49,425 nt of DNA from Bacteroidia bacterium. GTDB taxonomy: Bacteria > Bacteroidota > Bacteroidia > Cytophagales > Cyclobacteriaceae. The notes beneath the pieces are model-generated. The model ran no database searches, was not told the origin of the DNA, and saw only the letters and a program-made list of their open reading frames with translations. This document shows positions 18,220-26,489 of this stretch, piece after piece. The position numbers and the translations under genes were made by a program. The DNA is taken from contig JAUHYU010000033.1 in the NCBI GenBank assembly GCA_030426345.1, positions 1 to 49,425 on the forward strand, read 5' to 3'. Position 1 is the stretch's first letter. Every line of letters begins with the position of its first letter.

Positions 18220-18567
18220 ATGAAAGTAGAAAACACGCAGATTCAGATGAGGAAGGGGATTCTCGAATTTTGCATTTTGCACATTATTTCGAGAGGAGAA
18301 GTGTATGCTTCCGATATGCTGGAGGAGCTAACTTCGGCAAAGATCATTGTGGTGGAAGGGACGCTCTATCCACTCTTGACACGACTGCGCAAAGCAGAAT
18401 TATTAGAATATAAATGGGTGGAATCTACTTCGGGGCCACCTAGGAAATATTATACGTTAACTCAAGAAGGCTCCAAATTTCTAGATAAGCTAAACACCAC
18501 TTGGGAAGAACTCTACGAATCCACCAATAAAATCATTCAGTCAGAAAGTAAAAAGTCTAACCCATAG
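18220..18567 (+). CDS. PadR-family transcriptional regulator
   Basis: The product from ATG 18220 is 115 residues (a TTG at 18187 is in frame but adds an unlikely leader). It has the PadR winged-helix pattern: MRKGILEFCILHIISRGE near residues 9-26, YASDMLEEL, then VVEGTLYPLLTRLRKAELLEYKW and GPPRKYYTLTQEG in the wing. Such regulators sense small molecules or membrane stress and repress an adjacent membrane-protein gene. Here that is the PspC protein 13 bp downstream, a pairing common in Bacteroidota. Confidence 0.93.
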   Translation: MKVENTQIQMRKGILEFCILHIISRGEVYASDMLEELTSAKIIVVEGTLYPLLTRLRKAELLEYKWVESTSGPPRKYYTLTQEGSKFLDKLNTTWEELYESTNKIIQSESKKSNP

Positions 18568-18580
18568 ACATTATTAACAG

Positions 18581-20977
18581 ATGAAAAAGAACATTAGCAT
18601 CAATATAAGCGGGATTATTTTCCACATCGAGGAAGACGGATATGACAAGCTCAAAGCATATTTAGAGTCTATCAATCGCTATTTTTCCTCATTCGAAGAC
18701 AGCCATGAAATCATCGCTGACATTGAGGGGAGGATAGCTGAGATTTTTCTCTCCAAACTCAACGAGGGCAAACAAGTCATCGACAATGAAGACATAGAAA
18801 TCCTCATCTCCACCATGGGAAGTGTCCGTGATTTTCAAGCTGCCGAAGAAGACCCGGACACGCCCAAAAAGCCTCTGGAATCCATGGAAGATGAAAGTGA
18901 GGAAAATATATTTTCTCAAAAACTATATCGCGATGCCAACCGAAAACTGTTGGGTGGCGTGCTATCGGGAACTGCCTATTATTTTCACATAGACCCACTA
19001 TGGACAAGGCTGATCTATCTGTTGCTGTTCTTTGGCGTATCCATACTTCCATCAATTGCAGTGTTTTTATTTGCGGCTTATGTCGTGCTTTGGGTCGTTG
19101 TACCCGAATCCGATAATTTGATAGAAGAGAAAAAAATCAAGAAGATGTATCGTGATCCTGACAGGAAAGTGCTCGGAGGTGTGGCCAGTGGCGTGGCTTC
19201 CTATTTTGGCATTGACGTCGTCGTGGTACGATTGCTATTCTTTGTATCCATATTTTTTGTCGGCAGCGGACTGATTTTATACATCATCCTCTGGATTATA
19301 CTGCCCGAAGCCAAATCCATTACCGACAAAATGGAAATGAAAGGCCAGCCTGTAACCCTCAGCAATATTGAATCTAACATCAGAAAAAGTCTGAATGTGA
19401 AAGACGATGGCGAAAATCTGATCATCAAGATTCTACTATTTCCATTTCGACTGATCGCCGCGTTGTTCGAGGTCTTATCCAAAGCGCTTGGCCCGATCTT
19501 AACATTCATTATAGAATCCATGCGTGTGATATTTGGTGTCTTGATAACGATCATTGGCATGGCAGGAATCTTAGTGGTACTTGTAGTCTTAGGTGCACTT
19601 ATTGGATTTTTTGCATGGGGAAACATAGATACGTTATTTCCACTTCCTTTAGAATTGATCAAAAACGATGTGACTTTACTTTCGGGTATTGCATTGGCAT
19701 TGGCATACATTATTCCATTTCTCTACCTTGCCATCCTCGGGTTTATTGTCCTGATGAAAAAACAAGTGCTCAATCCTAAAGCCGGTTGGGCGATACTCGC
19801 CGTTTGGCTAACAAGCGTTATTTTTCTGAGCTTTACAGTTCCTCCAATGATCCGTGATTTTCAGAAAAATGGGCAATTTGTCACCGCCCACGAATACAAT
19901 CTACAAGATAAAACCGCCGTTCTTCACTTCAACGATATTGGTGATGATGAATTCAATCTGGTGTCACTTTACATAAAAAGCCACGATGGGTCCGAAATCA
20001 AATTGGAACAGGAATTTCTGGCTGTAGGTTCTTCGCGAGTAGAAGCTGCAGAAAATGCACAGATGGTGCGTTATGGCGTAGATGTGCAGGATTCTGTTTT
20101 CTCATTTAATTCCATATTGGAATTTAAAGAAAATGCAAAATTCCGAAACCAGCACTTAAACCTGACCTTATACATCCCTGAAGGACAAAAATTTATCATG
20201 GATGAAAACATGAAATATTTGATCAACAACTTCATGTATAGAAGTGGTTTTAGCAATAGCCAAATCGCGGAAAATATCTGGCAATTTCATGACGATGACC
20301 TGCATTGTATGACCTGCCCGGAACAAGAAACAAGCAGTGAAGGTCTCTCAGAAGATCAGAGAGAATATGACATAGAAGACTTTTCAGAAATAGAAATCAA
20401 AAGTGCGCTCACCGTACACATTACTCAAGGTCATGGATTTAAGGTGCTTTTGGATGGTGAAAAAAGGGACATCAATGACGTGGTAGTTGATAAGACCGGA
20501 GATGTGTTGACCATTAAATATGTCGGCTCAAAGTCTAAAAACAACAAAAATAAGTCCAACGTAAAAATATTTATAACCATGCCACATCTCGAGGAAGTTG
20601 AGCTTGGCAGTGCGAGTGACGTGCGCATTTCCGGATTTGAGGAGCCAAAAATGGAAGTAGATTTAGATGGAGCTGCTAAATTAAACATGGATGCTGTAGT
20701 ACAAACTTTAGAAATCGAAATGGAAGGGGCATCGCAATGTAGCCTTAGTGGCGAAGGGGACATGTTGAAAGCAAAGGTATCTGGCGCATCCATCCTAAAA
20801 GCATCAAATTTCCATGCCGCTGAAATCGAATTGGAAACGCAAAACGCCTCTAGCGCCAGCGTATATGCCAACCGCCAATTGTCCATCGAAGCCCACGGAG
20901 CGAGTAATGTCACCTACGCTGGCTCAGGAAATGTTGAAATTGAAAAGCATGGTGGAAGTTCTGTAGAAAAGGAGTAA
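18581..20977 (+). CDS. Double PspC-domain membrane protein with DUF2807 C-terminus
   Basis: The 798-residue product has an N-terminal cytosolic region (1-110), then two PspC domains (about 116-175 with RKLLGGVLSGTAYYF, and 190-245 with RKVLGGVASGVASYF), each with a hydrophobic hairpin. More transmembrane segments lie at about 280-430. The C-terminal 200 residues are a DUF2807 beta-helix-like region with repeated G/A-S-x turns (LSGEGDMLKAKVSGAS, then AHGASNVTYAGSG). PspC in other bacteria takes part in envelope-stress signalling, and DUF2807 probably faces the periplasm. It is probably repressed by the PadR gene directly upstream. Two full copies of the dispersed repeat lie within its coding sequence. 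Confidence 0.9.
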   Translation: MKKNISINISGIIFHIEEDGYDKLKAYLESINRYFSSFEDSHEIIADIEGRIAEIFLSKLNEGKQVIDNEDIEILISTMGSVRDFQAAEEDPDTPKKPLESMEDESEENIFSQKLYRDANRKLLGGVLSGTAYYFHIDPLWTRLIYLLLFFGVSILPSIAVFLFAAYVVLWVVVPESDNLIEEKKIKKMYRDPDRKVLGGVASGVASYFGIDVVVVRLLFFVSIFFVGSGLILYIILWIILPEAKSITDKMEMKGQPVTLSNIESNIRKSLNVKDDGENLIIKILLFPFRLIAALFEVLSKALGPILTFIIESMRVIFGVLITIIGMAGILVVLVVLGALIGFFAWGNIDTLFPLPLELIKNDVTLLSGIALALAYIIPFLYLAILGFIVLMKKQVLNPKAGWAILAVWLTSVIFLSFTVPPMIRDFQKNGQFVTAHEYNLQDKTAVLHFNDIGDDEFNLVSLYIKSHDGSEIKLEQEFLAVGSSRVEAAENAQMVRYGVDVQDSVFSFNSILEFKENAKFRNQHLNLTLYIPEGQKFIMDENMKYLINNFMYRSGFSNSQIAENIWQFHDDDLHCMTCPEQETSSEGLSEDQREYDIEDFSEIEIKSALTVHITQGHGFKVLLDGEKRDINDVVVDKTGDVLTIKYVGSKSKNNKNKSNVKIFITMPHLEEVELGSASDVRISGFEEPKMEVDLDGAAKLNMDAVVQTLEIEMEGASQCSLSGEGDMLKAKVSGASILKASNFHAAEIELETQNASSASVYANRQLSIEAHGASNVTYAGSGNVEIEKHGGSSVEKE
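18866..18886 (-). repeat. Dispersed repeat, full copy inside the pspC-like gene (reverse)
   Basis: AAAAA at 18866-18870, eight bases (GCCTCTGG), then AATCCATG at 18879-18886. It is an exact match to the intergenic form, yet translated in frame as part of a charged linker before the first PspC domain. Confidence 0.65.
20432..20451 (+). repeat. Dispersed repeat, full copy inside the pspC-like gene
   Basis: CATGGATT at 20432-20439, eight bases (TAAGGTGC), then TTTTGG. It is in the sense strand and coding, near the start of the DUF2807 region. Confidence 0.6.
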
Positions 20978-21177
20978 CGAAAATAAGAGTTGAAGCGTAG
21001 AAGAGAGTACGTATGTTATGTTAAACTTGCAGGATGGGACTAAATAAAAGTATATATTGAGCAACACATTCAAGAATCATATTAACTTAGGTTTAGCTAT
21101 TTAATCCTATATTGTGAGTAATTATTTTTTATATTAGATTTTAGATTTAATTTTGCAAACTAAATTTATCCCCTCAA

Positions 21178-21693
21178 ATGAGCACTAAAATCCCAGCTGG
21201 TAATTCAGAATTATTTTACAAATATTTGGATACTTGTAAAGGAGAAGTTAAGTCTAGAAGCACCGAAGGCTATTACCATGTTGATGTTGTGGCTGAAGCA
21301 TATACCAAAGGCTTTTCTGATGGTAAAAAATCAGGGAAAAATGAATTTCTCAAGCTTATAGTTTCTAACGAGATTGAAAGGTTTGTGCAAAAGGCAAATC
21401 AAATTTATATTCTTTCAAAGAATGTAATTTCCTTTTTGAAGGATAAAAAATTTAACGTGTCTGGACTATATATAAATTTATCTCCAAGCCGTCCGAGTGT
21501 TATAATTTCTGTTTCCAATGAATTTTTAAATGACGATTCTTTTGTTGAAACAGCTTATTCAAAGGTTCATGATAATAAAAAAATATTTTCAGAACTGTTT
21601 AATGAGCCATTGGATATTGGTTTTATATCCAACGATAGTCTTGAAGAAGCACTGCTGAAGGAAGATGGTTTTGGTTATGTTGAAAAATATTAA
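21178..21693 (+). CDS. Unknown protein, partner of the HEPN-like gene
   Basis: The 171-residue product has a helical, lysine-rich N-terminal half (EAYTKGFSDGKKSGKNEFLK near residues 40-60) and an alpha/beta C-terminal half (GLYINLSPSRPSVIISVSN near 96-114, EPLDIGFISNDSLEEAL near 143-160). No nucleotidyltransferase GS-D-x-D motif is visible, so I do not claim a MNT antitoxin. It ends 6 bp before the next gene, so the two are surely co-transcribed. The pair is markedly AT-richer than its neighbours, which suggests a mobile or recently gained cassette. I do not recognise its family. Confidence 0.6.
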   Translation: MSTKIPAGNSELFYKYLDTCKGEVKSRSTEGYYHVDVVAEAYTKGFSDGKKSGKNEFLKLIVSNEIERFVQKANQIYILSKNVISFLKDKKFNVSGLYINLSPSRPSVIISVSNEFLNDDSFVETAYSKVHDNKKIFSELFNEPLDIGFISNDSLEEALLKEDGFGYVEKY

Positions 21694-21699
21694 TCATCT

Positions 21700-22086
21700 G
21701 TGAGCAATAGGAAGTTACATGGCGAAAGAAACAAAAAGTTATCCAGTGAACTTTTCATTGGCAAAGTTTATTATGATTGGGTAATAACAACCGCTTTTTA
21801 TTCGGCAATCCATTTTGTTGAAGATAAAATACTTCCCTGCAAAGTAACTTCAGAATATTGTAGAAACATTAGTGAAGTAAAGAAAGCGTATAGAATGAAT
21901 GGGCGTCATTCATCAAGAGAAAGACTTGTATTTGATAACCTTCCTCTTAAAATTGCTGTGAAATATAAATGGTTGGATGATAAGTCGCGCTATTCGAGAT
22001 ACACTACTTTTAAAATTACTCCAACAGAAGCAGATAAAGCACAGCAATATCTGAAAGAAATTCGTGAGGCATGTTACAGTAAATAA
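21700..22086 (+). CDS. Small HEPN-superfamily-like protein
   Basis: The 128-residue, all-helical product starts at GTG 21700, six bases after the upstream stop. The pattern DWVITTAFYSAIHFVED (about residues 26-42), then a conserved-looking HSSRER (70-75), then YKWLDDKSRYSRYTTF (89-104) resembles a broad group of HEPN proteins with FYxAxH and SRxxRY signatures. RMNGRH at 65-70 fits the R-x4-6-H motif of HEPN RNases, though its place before the last helices is not typical. If so, it could be the toxin of a toxin-antitoxin pair with the gene upstream. This is inference from motifs only. Confidence 0.55.
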   Translation: MSNRKLHGERNKKLSSELFIGKVYYDWVITTAFYSAIHFVEDKILPCKVTSEYCRNISEVKKAYRMNGRHSSRERLVFDNLPLKIAVKYKWLDDKSRYSRYTTFKITPTEADKAQQYLKEIREACYSK

Positions 22087-22182
22087 CGGATAAAAAATAA
22101 ATATATCCGTTATAACCCCAGCCAATCTATCACTTTTTGATAAAATCAAAAAGCTTTATTCCATTACTTTAAACCAACCTTT

Positions 22183-22203
22183 CATGGATTTTGAAGGCAT
22201 TTT
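22183..22203 (+). repeat. Dispersed repeat, copy with ATTTT tail
   Basis: Core CATGGATT at 22183-22190, eight bases (TTGAAGGC), then ATTTT. It is intergenic between the HEPN-like gene and the DUF4286 gene. Confidence 0.6.
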
Positions 22204-22275
22204 GGGCGTTCAATAGTAAGTTGGGTATAGTCCTTTCCAGTAAATCTCGTGAAAAATAGTAGCTTTGCAGCCAAT

Positions 22276-22581
22276 ATGATTTTATACAACATCACCTTCA
22301 ATATAGAGCCGGAAATCCAGCAAGAATGGTTGGTTTGGATGAATTTGCACTATACGCCTTTTGTGTTAGAAACAGATTTATTTACGGAAGTGAAAATCTT
22401 CAAACTGCTCAATGAAACTGAAAATCAGGGACATACTTATTCTGTACAATTTTTGTCTGATTCGTTAGACAAAGTAAATGCTTATCTCGAAAACCATGCC
22501 CCTGAGATCGTAGATCGGCACAATAAAGCTTTCAAATACAAGCACGTCTCCTTCATGACCATCCTGGAGTCGGTAGCATAG
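22276..22581 (+). CDS. DUF4286 family protein
   Basis: The product from ATG 22276 is 101 residues. The family opening MILYNITFNIEPEIQQEWL is clear, followed by WMNLHYTPFVLETDLFTEVK. An in-frame GTG at 22249 adds nine residues ahead of this conserved start and is rejected. DUF4286 proteins form a small alpha/beta (ferredoxin-like) fold restricted largely to Bacteroidota, with unknown function. It is convergent with serS, and a palindromic repeat pair separates them. Confidence 0.9.
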   Translation: MILYNITFNIEPEIQQEWLVWMNLHYTPFVLETDLFTEVKIFKLLNETENQGHTYSVQFLSDSLDKVNAYLENHAPEIVDRHNKAFKYKHVSFMTILESVA

Positions 22582-22639
22582 TTTTCTATCTAATATCCAT
22601 TAGGAAAATATTTTTTGGCGTTTGCTACCCACATGTCAG

Positions 22640-22674
22640 TTTCATGGATTTAAAAGGCTTTTAAATCCATGAAA
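22640..22674. terminator. Perfect inverted repeat made of two repeat copies, bidirectional terminator
   Basis: Two 17-base arms (22640-22656 and 22658-22674) are perfect reverse complements around a single central base. Each arm carries the CATGGATT core, and each core sees its T-tract in the other arm after exactly eight bases. It ends one base before the serS stop codon and lies between convergent genes. It most likely ends both transcripts, though the stem is AT-rich and the T-runs fall in the stem. Confidence 0.7.
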
Positions 22675-22675
22675 A

Positions 22676-23947
22676 TCAGTCGATCAGGTCAAATCCCGTG
22701 TAGCTCTGCAACACTTTTGGTACGGCAATTCCTTTGTCAGATTGGTTGTTTTCCAAGATAGCAGCAACAATTCTAGGAAGAGCAAGTGCACTTCCATTTA
22801 ATGTATGCAACAAGGTAGATTGACCATCCTTTTTGTAGCGCAACTTCAACCGATTGGCTTGGTAGCTTTCAAAATTACTCACCGAACTCACTTCCAACCA
22901 TTTCTTTTGTGCAGCAGAATATACTTCCATGTCATAAGTCATCGCCGAAGTAAAGCCCATGTCACCACCACAAAGCAATAGTTTTCTGAATGGCAATTCT
23001 AGCTTTTCTAACAGACTTTCAACATAAGTACACATATCTTCCAGTGCAGCATACGAATTTTCCGGCAAGGTTATCTGCACGATTTCTACTTTGTCAAACT
23101 GATGTAGTCTGTTCAATCCACGAACGTGAGCACCCCAAGAACCAGCCTCGCGACGGAAACAAGGCGTATAGCCAACATTGCGTACCGGCAAGTCTTCCTC
23201 TTTTAACATTACATCACGATAGATATTCGTTATCGGAACTTCGGCTGTCGGGATCAAAAACAAATCGCTATCTACAATGCCATACATTTGCCCTTCCTTA
23301 TCTGGAAGTTGACCTGTGCCATATCCTGAATCAGTATTGATGACTATAGGAGGCTGCACTTCATCAAAACCTGCTTTGGCAGCTTCATCGAGGAAAAAAT
23401 TGATCAATGCGCGTTGCAGTTTCGCTCCCTTACCTTTATAGACTGGAAATCCTGCCCCAGATATTTTATTACCAAGATTAAAGTCTATGATATCATATTG
23501 CTCGATCAGGTCCCAATGGGGTTTTGCATTCTCAGCAAGCTCCGGCATTGTCCCATTCTCTAAAACTATTTTATTGTCTTCAGGAGTTTTTCCTTCAGGA
23601 ACAAGGTCATGGGCAATGTTGGGCAAATTGTAAAGCATTTGAGTCAATTGCTCCTCCGCTTCCTTCAATTGATCCTGCAAGTTTTTGCTTTTAGATTTCA
23701 ACTCGCCTGTTTGTGCTTTTGCCTTTTCCGCACCTTCCTTATCGCCTGACTGCATCAGTACACCAATCTGCTTTGAGATAGTTTTAGATTCATTCAGCGC
23801 CGCATCCATCTCCATCTGGGTTTTCCGACGGAGATCATCCAGTTTTACTAGTTCACCCAATTGAGCGGCAGCATCTGCCACTCCTTTTTTTTCAAGTCCT
23901 TTAGTGACCTTCGGTAGGTTTTCCTTAATATCTGCAATTCGTAACAT
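22676..23947 (-). CDS. serS: Seryl-tRNA synthetase
   Basis: The product from ATG 23947 is 423 residues, a normal class II SerRS length. An N-terminal coiled-coil arm that binds tRNA spans about 25-110 (KSKSKNLQDQLKEAEEQL). Motif 2 reads FRREAGSWG followed by GLNRLHQFDKVEI, and motif 3 reads NGSALALPRIVAAILEN near the C-terminus. It charges tRNA-Ser in the cytoplasm. A 17-residue extension to 23998 is open but lacks homology; MLRIADIKEN is the standard start. It is monocistronic, divergent from rho. Confidence 0.97.
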   Translation of the reverse strand: MLRIADIKENLPKVTKGLEKKGVADAAAQLGELVKLDDLRRKTQMEMDAALNESKTISKQIGVLMQSGDKEGAEKAKAQTGELKSKSKNLQDQLKEAEEQLTQMLYNLPNIAHDLVPEGKTPEDNKIVLENGTMPELAENAKPHWDLIEQYDIIDFNLGNKISGAGFPVYKGKGAKLQRALINFFLDEAAKAGFDEVQPPIVINTDSGYGTGQLPDKEGQMYGIVDSDLFLIPTAEVPITNIYRDVMLKEEDLPVRNVGYTPCFRREAGSWGAHVRGLNRLHQFDKVEIVQITLPENSYAALEDMCTYVESLLEKLELPFRKLLLCGGDMGFTSAMTYDMEVYSAAQKKWLEVSSVSNFESYQANRLKLRYKKDGQSTLLHTLNGSALALPRIVAAILENNQSDKGIAVPKVLQSYTGFDLID

Positions 23948-24009
23948 CCTATAAAATTTTGCGCAAATGTAACTTTTTTGACAATGAAAAGACACCATTG
24001 AACGAATAA

Positions 24010-24035
24010 CATGGTGAAATGCCCTAAATTTCCAT
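24010..24035 (-). repeat. Weak repeat variant upstream of serS
   Basis: Read on the minus strand: CATGGAAA, eight bases (TTTAGGGC), then ATTTC. It has two core changes. It lies in the serS-rho divergent region and could be a decayed copy. Confidence 0.25.
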
Positions 24036-24212
24036 GAATTACTTGACTATTAAATTGTAGTGATTTATCATTGCATATTATTTCTTCAAAATATTTTTAC
24101 TTCTGGTAAAAATACCTACAAGATTTTCTTTTAGACAAATCATATTTAGTCAATTACTTATAATCCATATATTAAAGGAGAATTCCCTCCGCAATAGTCA
24201 CTTTTAAATTCA

Positions 24213-25850
24213 ATGTATACTATTCAAGATTTAAATGTGCGGTTACTTTCAGAGTTGAAAGAAATCGCCGAAGAGTTGGGACTTGACAATTTCAAAAAAC
24301 TTCCTAAAAAAGAATTAATCTACAAAATTCTTGATTTTCAAGCTTCCAACCCAATCGAAGAAAAACCCAAGCCGAAGAAAGCCACTCCCGAGAAAAAATC
24401 TCCTGAGAAAAAAATAGCCCCTCCTGAAGCATCAGCTCCAAGAGAGGAGAAAAAGAAAAAGCTTAGCTTCAAACGAGAAAACGTAAAGAAAACGGATGAA
24501 AAACCTGCTGAAAAGAAGTCAGAGGCAAAGCCTACGGAAAAATCTGAAAGCACTAAGGACGAAATAAGTGCTGACGAATTACTAGAGTCTTTTACTGCAG
24601 ATTTTGATCCTAAAAAAGTTTCTTTCGATTCCAAACCTTCTAAACCTAATAAAAAGGAGGACGAAGTAAAAAGAGAGGATCATAGAGAACCGCGACAAGA
24701 GCAGAGAAAGCCAAAAAGACCTAACATTAAGGAATTTGACGGCGCAATAGAAAATGAAGGCGTGTTGGAAATCATGCAAGACGGCTATGGATTTTTGAGG
24801 TCTTCAGACTATAATTATCTTGCCAGTCCTGATGATATTTATGTTTCTCCTTCGCAAATAAAATTGTTTGGCCTTAAAACCGGTGACATCGTCAACGGAC
24901 AGATCAGACCTCCAAAAGATGGCGAAAAGTATTTTGCACTTTTAAGAGTTGGAACAGTTAACGGCAAAACAACTGAAGAAATCAGGGATCGTGTTCCCTT
25001 CGAATACCTTACTCCGCTATTCCCAGACGAAAAGTTGAATTTGAGCAGTAAGTCCAATAACTATTCTACACGGATCATGGACATGTTTGCCCCGATTGGA
25101 AAAGGACAACGTGGAATGATCGTTGCACAGCCAAAAACAGGTAAAACTGTATTGCTGCAAAACATTGCCAACGCCATTGCAGAAAACCATCCGGAAGTTT
25201 ATCTGATGATCTTACTGATCGATGAACGACCTGAAGAAGTAACTGACATGGCCAGAAGCGTAAAAGCTGAGGTAATCTCATCTACCTTTGATGAGCAGGC
25301 TGATCGCCACGTGAAAGTAACAAGCATCGTTTTGGAAAAAGCAAAACGCATGGTTGAATGCGGTCATGATGTCGTGATCCTGTTGGATTCTATCACAAGG
25401 TTGGCGCGAGCATACAATACTGTTGTTCCATCATCAGGTAAAATACTATCGGGTGGTGTGGATGCCAATGCACTTCACAAACCAAAGCGGTTTTTTGGAG
25501 CGGCTAGAAATGTAGAGAATGGAGGATCTTTAACTATTATCGCAACCGCACTGATAGAAACAGGGTCTAAAATGGATGAGGTGATCTTTGAAGAGTTCAA
25601 AGGAACAGGCAATATGGAACTTCAGTTGGATAGAAAACTCTCTAACAAGCGTGTTTATCCTGCGATCGATGTTCCTGCTTCAGGTACGAGGAAGGAAGAA
25701 TTACTACTCGATCCAGAATACTTGCAACGTGTATGGATTCTTAGAAAATACATGTCAGATATGAATTCTGTAGAAGCCATGGAATTCCTGCTGAGCAAAA
25801 TGAAAGGAACCAGAAGCAATGAAGAGTTCCTGATTTCCATGAATGGATAA
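24213..25850 (+). CDS. rho: Transcription termination factor Rho with long charged insertion
   Basis: The 545-residue product (E. coli Rho has 419) begins with a Rho_N helical domain (1-45, [12 protein letters not shown]). A roughly 135-residue Lys/Glu/Pro-rich linker follows, then the RNA-binding cold-shock domain ([20 protein letters not shown] near 188-207) and the RecA-like ATPase. Walker A is QPKTGKT near 310, [10 protein letters not shown] near 339 and [13 protein letters not shown] near 392. Rho is a hexameric RNA helicase that ends transcription. The insertion is a known Bacteroidota trait. A strong hairpin follows the stop codon. Confidence 0.97.
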   Translation: MYTIQDLNVRLLSELKEIAEELGLDNFKKLPKKELIYKILDFQASNPIEEKPKPKKATPEKKSPEKKIAPPEASAPREEKKKKLSFKRENVKKTDEKPAEKKSEAKPTEKSESTKDEISADELLESFTADFDPKKVSFDSKPSKPNKKEDEVKREDHREPRQEQRKPKRPNIKEFDGAIENEGVLEIMQDGYGFLRSSDYNYLASPDDIYVSPSQIKLFGLKTGDIVNGQIRPPKDGEKYFALLRVGTVNGKTTEEIRDRVPFEYLTPLFPDEKLNLSSKSNNYSTRIMDMFAPIGKGQRGMIVAQPKTGKTVLLQNIANAIAENHPEVYLMILLIDERPEEVTDMARSVKAEVISSTFDEQADRHVKVTSIVLEKAKRMVECGHDVVILLDSITRLARAYNTVVPSSGKILSGGVDANALHKPKRFFGAARNVENGGSLTIIATALIETGSKMDEVIFEEFKGTGNMELQLDRKLSNKRVYPAIDVPASGTRKEELLLDPEYLQRVWILRKYMSDMNSVEAMEFLLSKMKGTRSNEEFLISMNG

Positions 25851-25863
25851 CGGTTTATAAAAA

Positions 25864-25903
25864 CATAAAAAAGGGAGCTAAAAATTTAGCTCCCTTTTTT
25901 ATG
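25864..25903. terminator. Strong bidirectional rho-independent terminator
   Basis: Nineteen-base perfect arms (25864-25882 and 25885-25903) contain GGGAGCTAAA and its complement, flanked by A6 and T6 runs. It lies between the convergent rho and nfu genes and has a U-tract in both directions. Confidence 0.92.
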
Positions 25904-25919
25904 CTCAATATTGTGTACG

Positions 25920-26483
25920 CTAAACTTCCTCTGCTTCTACAGATTTCACTTCCGGAATCATGGATTTTAGGAGGTTTTCAATGCCTGATTTCAGCGTAAC
26001 GGTAGCTGAGGGACAACCACTACAAGCTCCTTGCAAAAACACTTTCACCACACCATCCTCAAAGGATTTGTACTCAATGGCTCCACCATCCTGCTCCACT
26101 GCCGGCTTCACATATTCATCTAAAAGGCCTCGGATTTTTATATCCATGTCGGATTCTTCAACCACTTCTTCTTCCGCTGCATCCTCCAACATTGGTTTTT
26201 TTGCCTCTAAAAATCCTTTTATAGATTCCTTTAATTCATCCTGAATTTCAATCCATTCCTTATCTTCCGATTTAGTTACTGTGACGAAGTTGCTCATATA
26301 AAAAACCCGTCTCACATAGTCAAAACCAAATAATTCCCTGGCTAGTGGCGCATGCTTTGCACTTTCCAAATCAGGGAAATCATAATTTTGTCCAGGTGCC
26401 ACGAGCATAAAATCCGCCACAAATTTCAGCGAATTCGGGTTTGGATTTGCTTCTAGGTAAATATGTACTGCTTTATTTTCCAT
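25920..26483 (-). CDS. NifU-family Fe-S scaffold (Nfu type)
   Basis: The 187-residue product has an N-terminal Nfu_N domain (about 1-90: EANPNPNSLKFVADF, then LFGFDYVRRVFYMSNFVTVTK) and a C-terminal NifU-like domain with the cluster-binding CSGCPSA, Cys154 and Cys157. Nfu proteins carry and deliver [4Fe-4S] clusters to apo-enzymes in the cytoplasm. An acidic linker joins the domains. It is the last gene of a tight four-gene minus-strand unit, 6 bp after the symporter gene. A full repeat copy (25959-25978) lies antisense in the coding region downstream of the CxxC. Confidence 0.93.
   Translation of the reverse strand: MENKAVHIYLEANPNPNSLKFVADFMLVAPGQNYDFPDLESAKHAPLARELFGFDYVRRVFYMSNFVTVTKSEDKEWIEIQDELKESIKGFLEAKKPMLEDAAEEEVVEESDMDIKIRGLLDEYVKPAVEQDGGAIEYKSFEDGVVKVFLQGACSGCPSATVTLKSGIENLLKSMIPEVKSVEAEEV
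25959..25978 (+). repeat. Dispersed repeat, full copy inside nfu
   Basis: CATGGATT at 25959-25966, eight bases (TTAGGAGG), then TTTT. It lies antisense within the last codons of the Nfu gene. Confidence 0.6.
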
Positions 26484-26489
26484 TATTAT

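Noticed and set aside
21178-21693. Calling the first gene of the AT-rich pair a MNT nucleotidyltransferase antitoxin
   Set aside because: The GS-x-D-x-D active-site pattern is not visible, so the name would be a guess from the neighbour.
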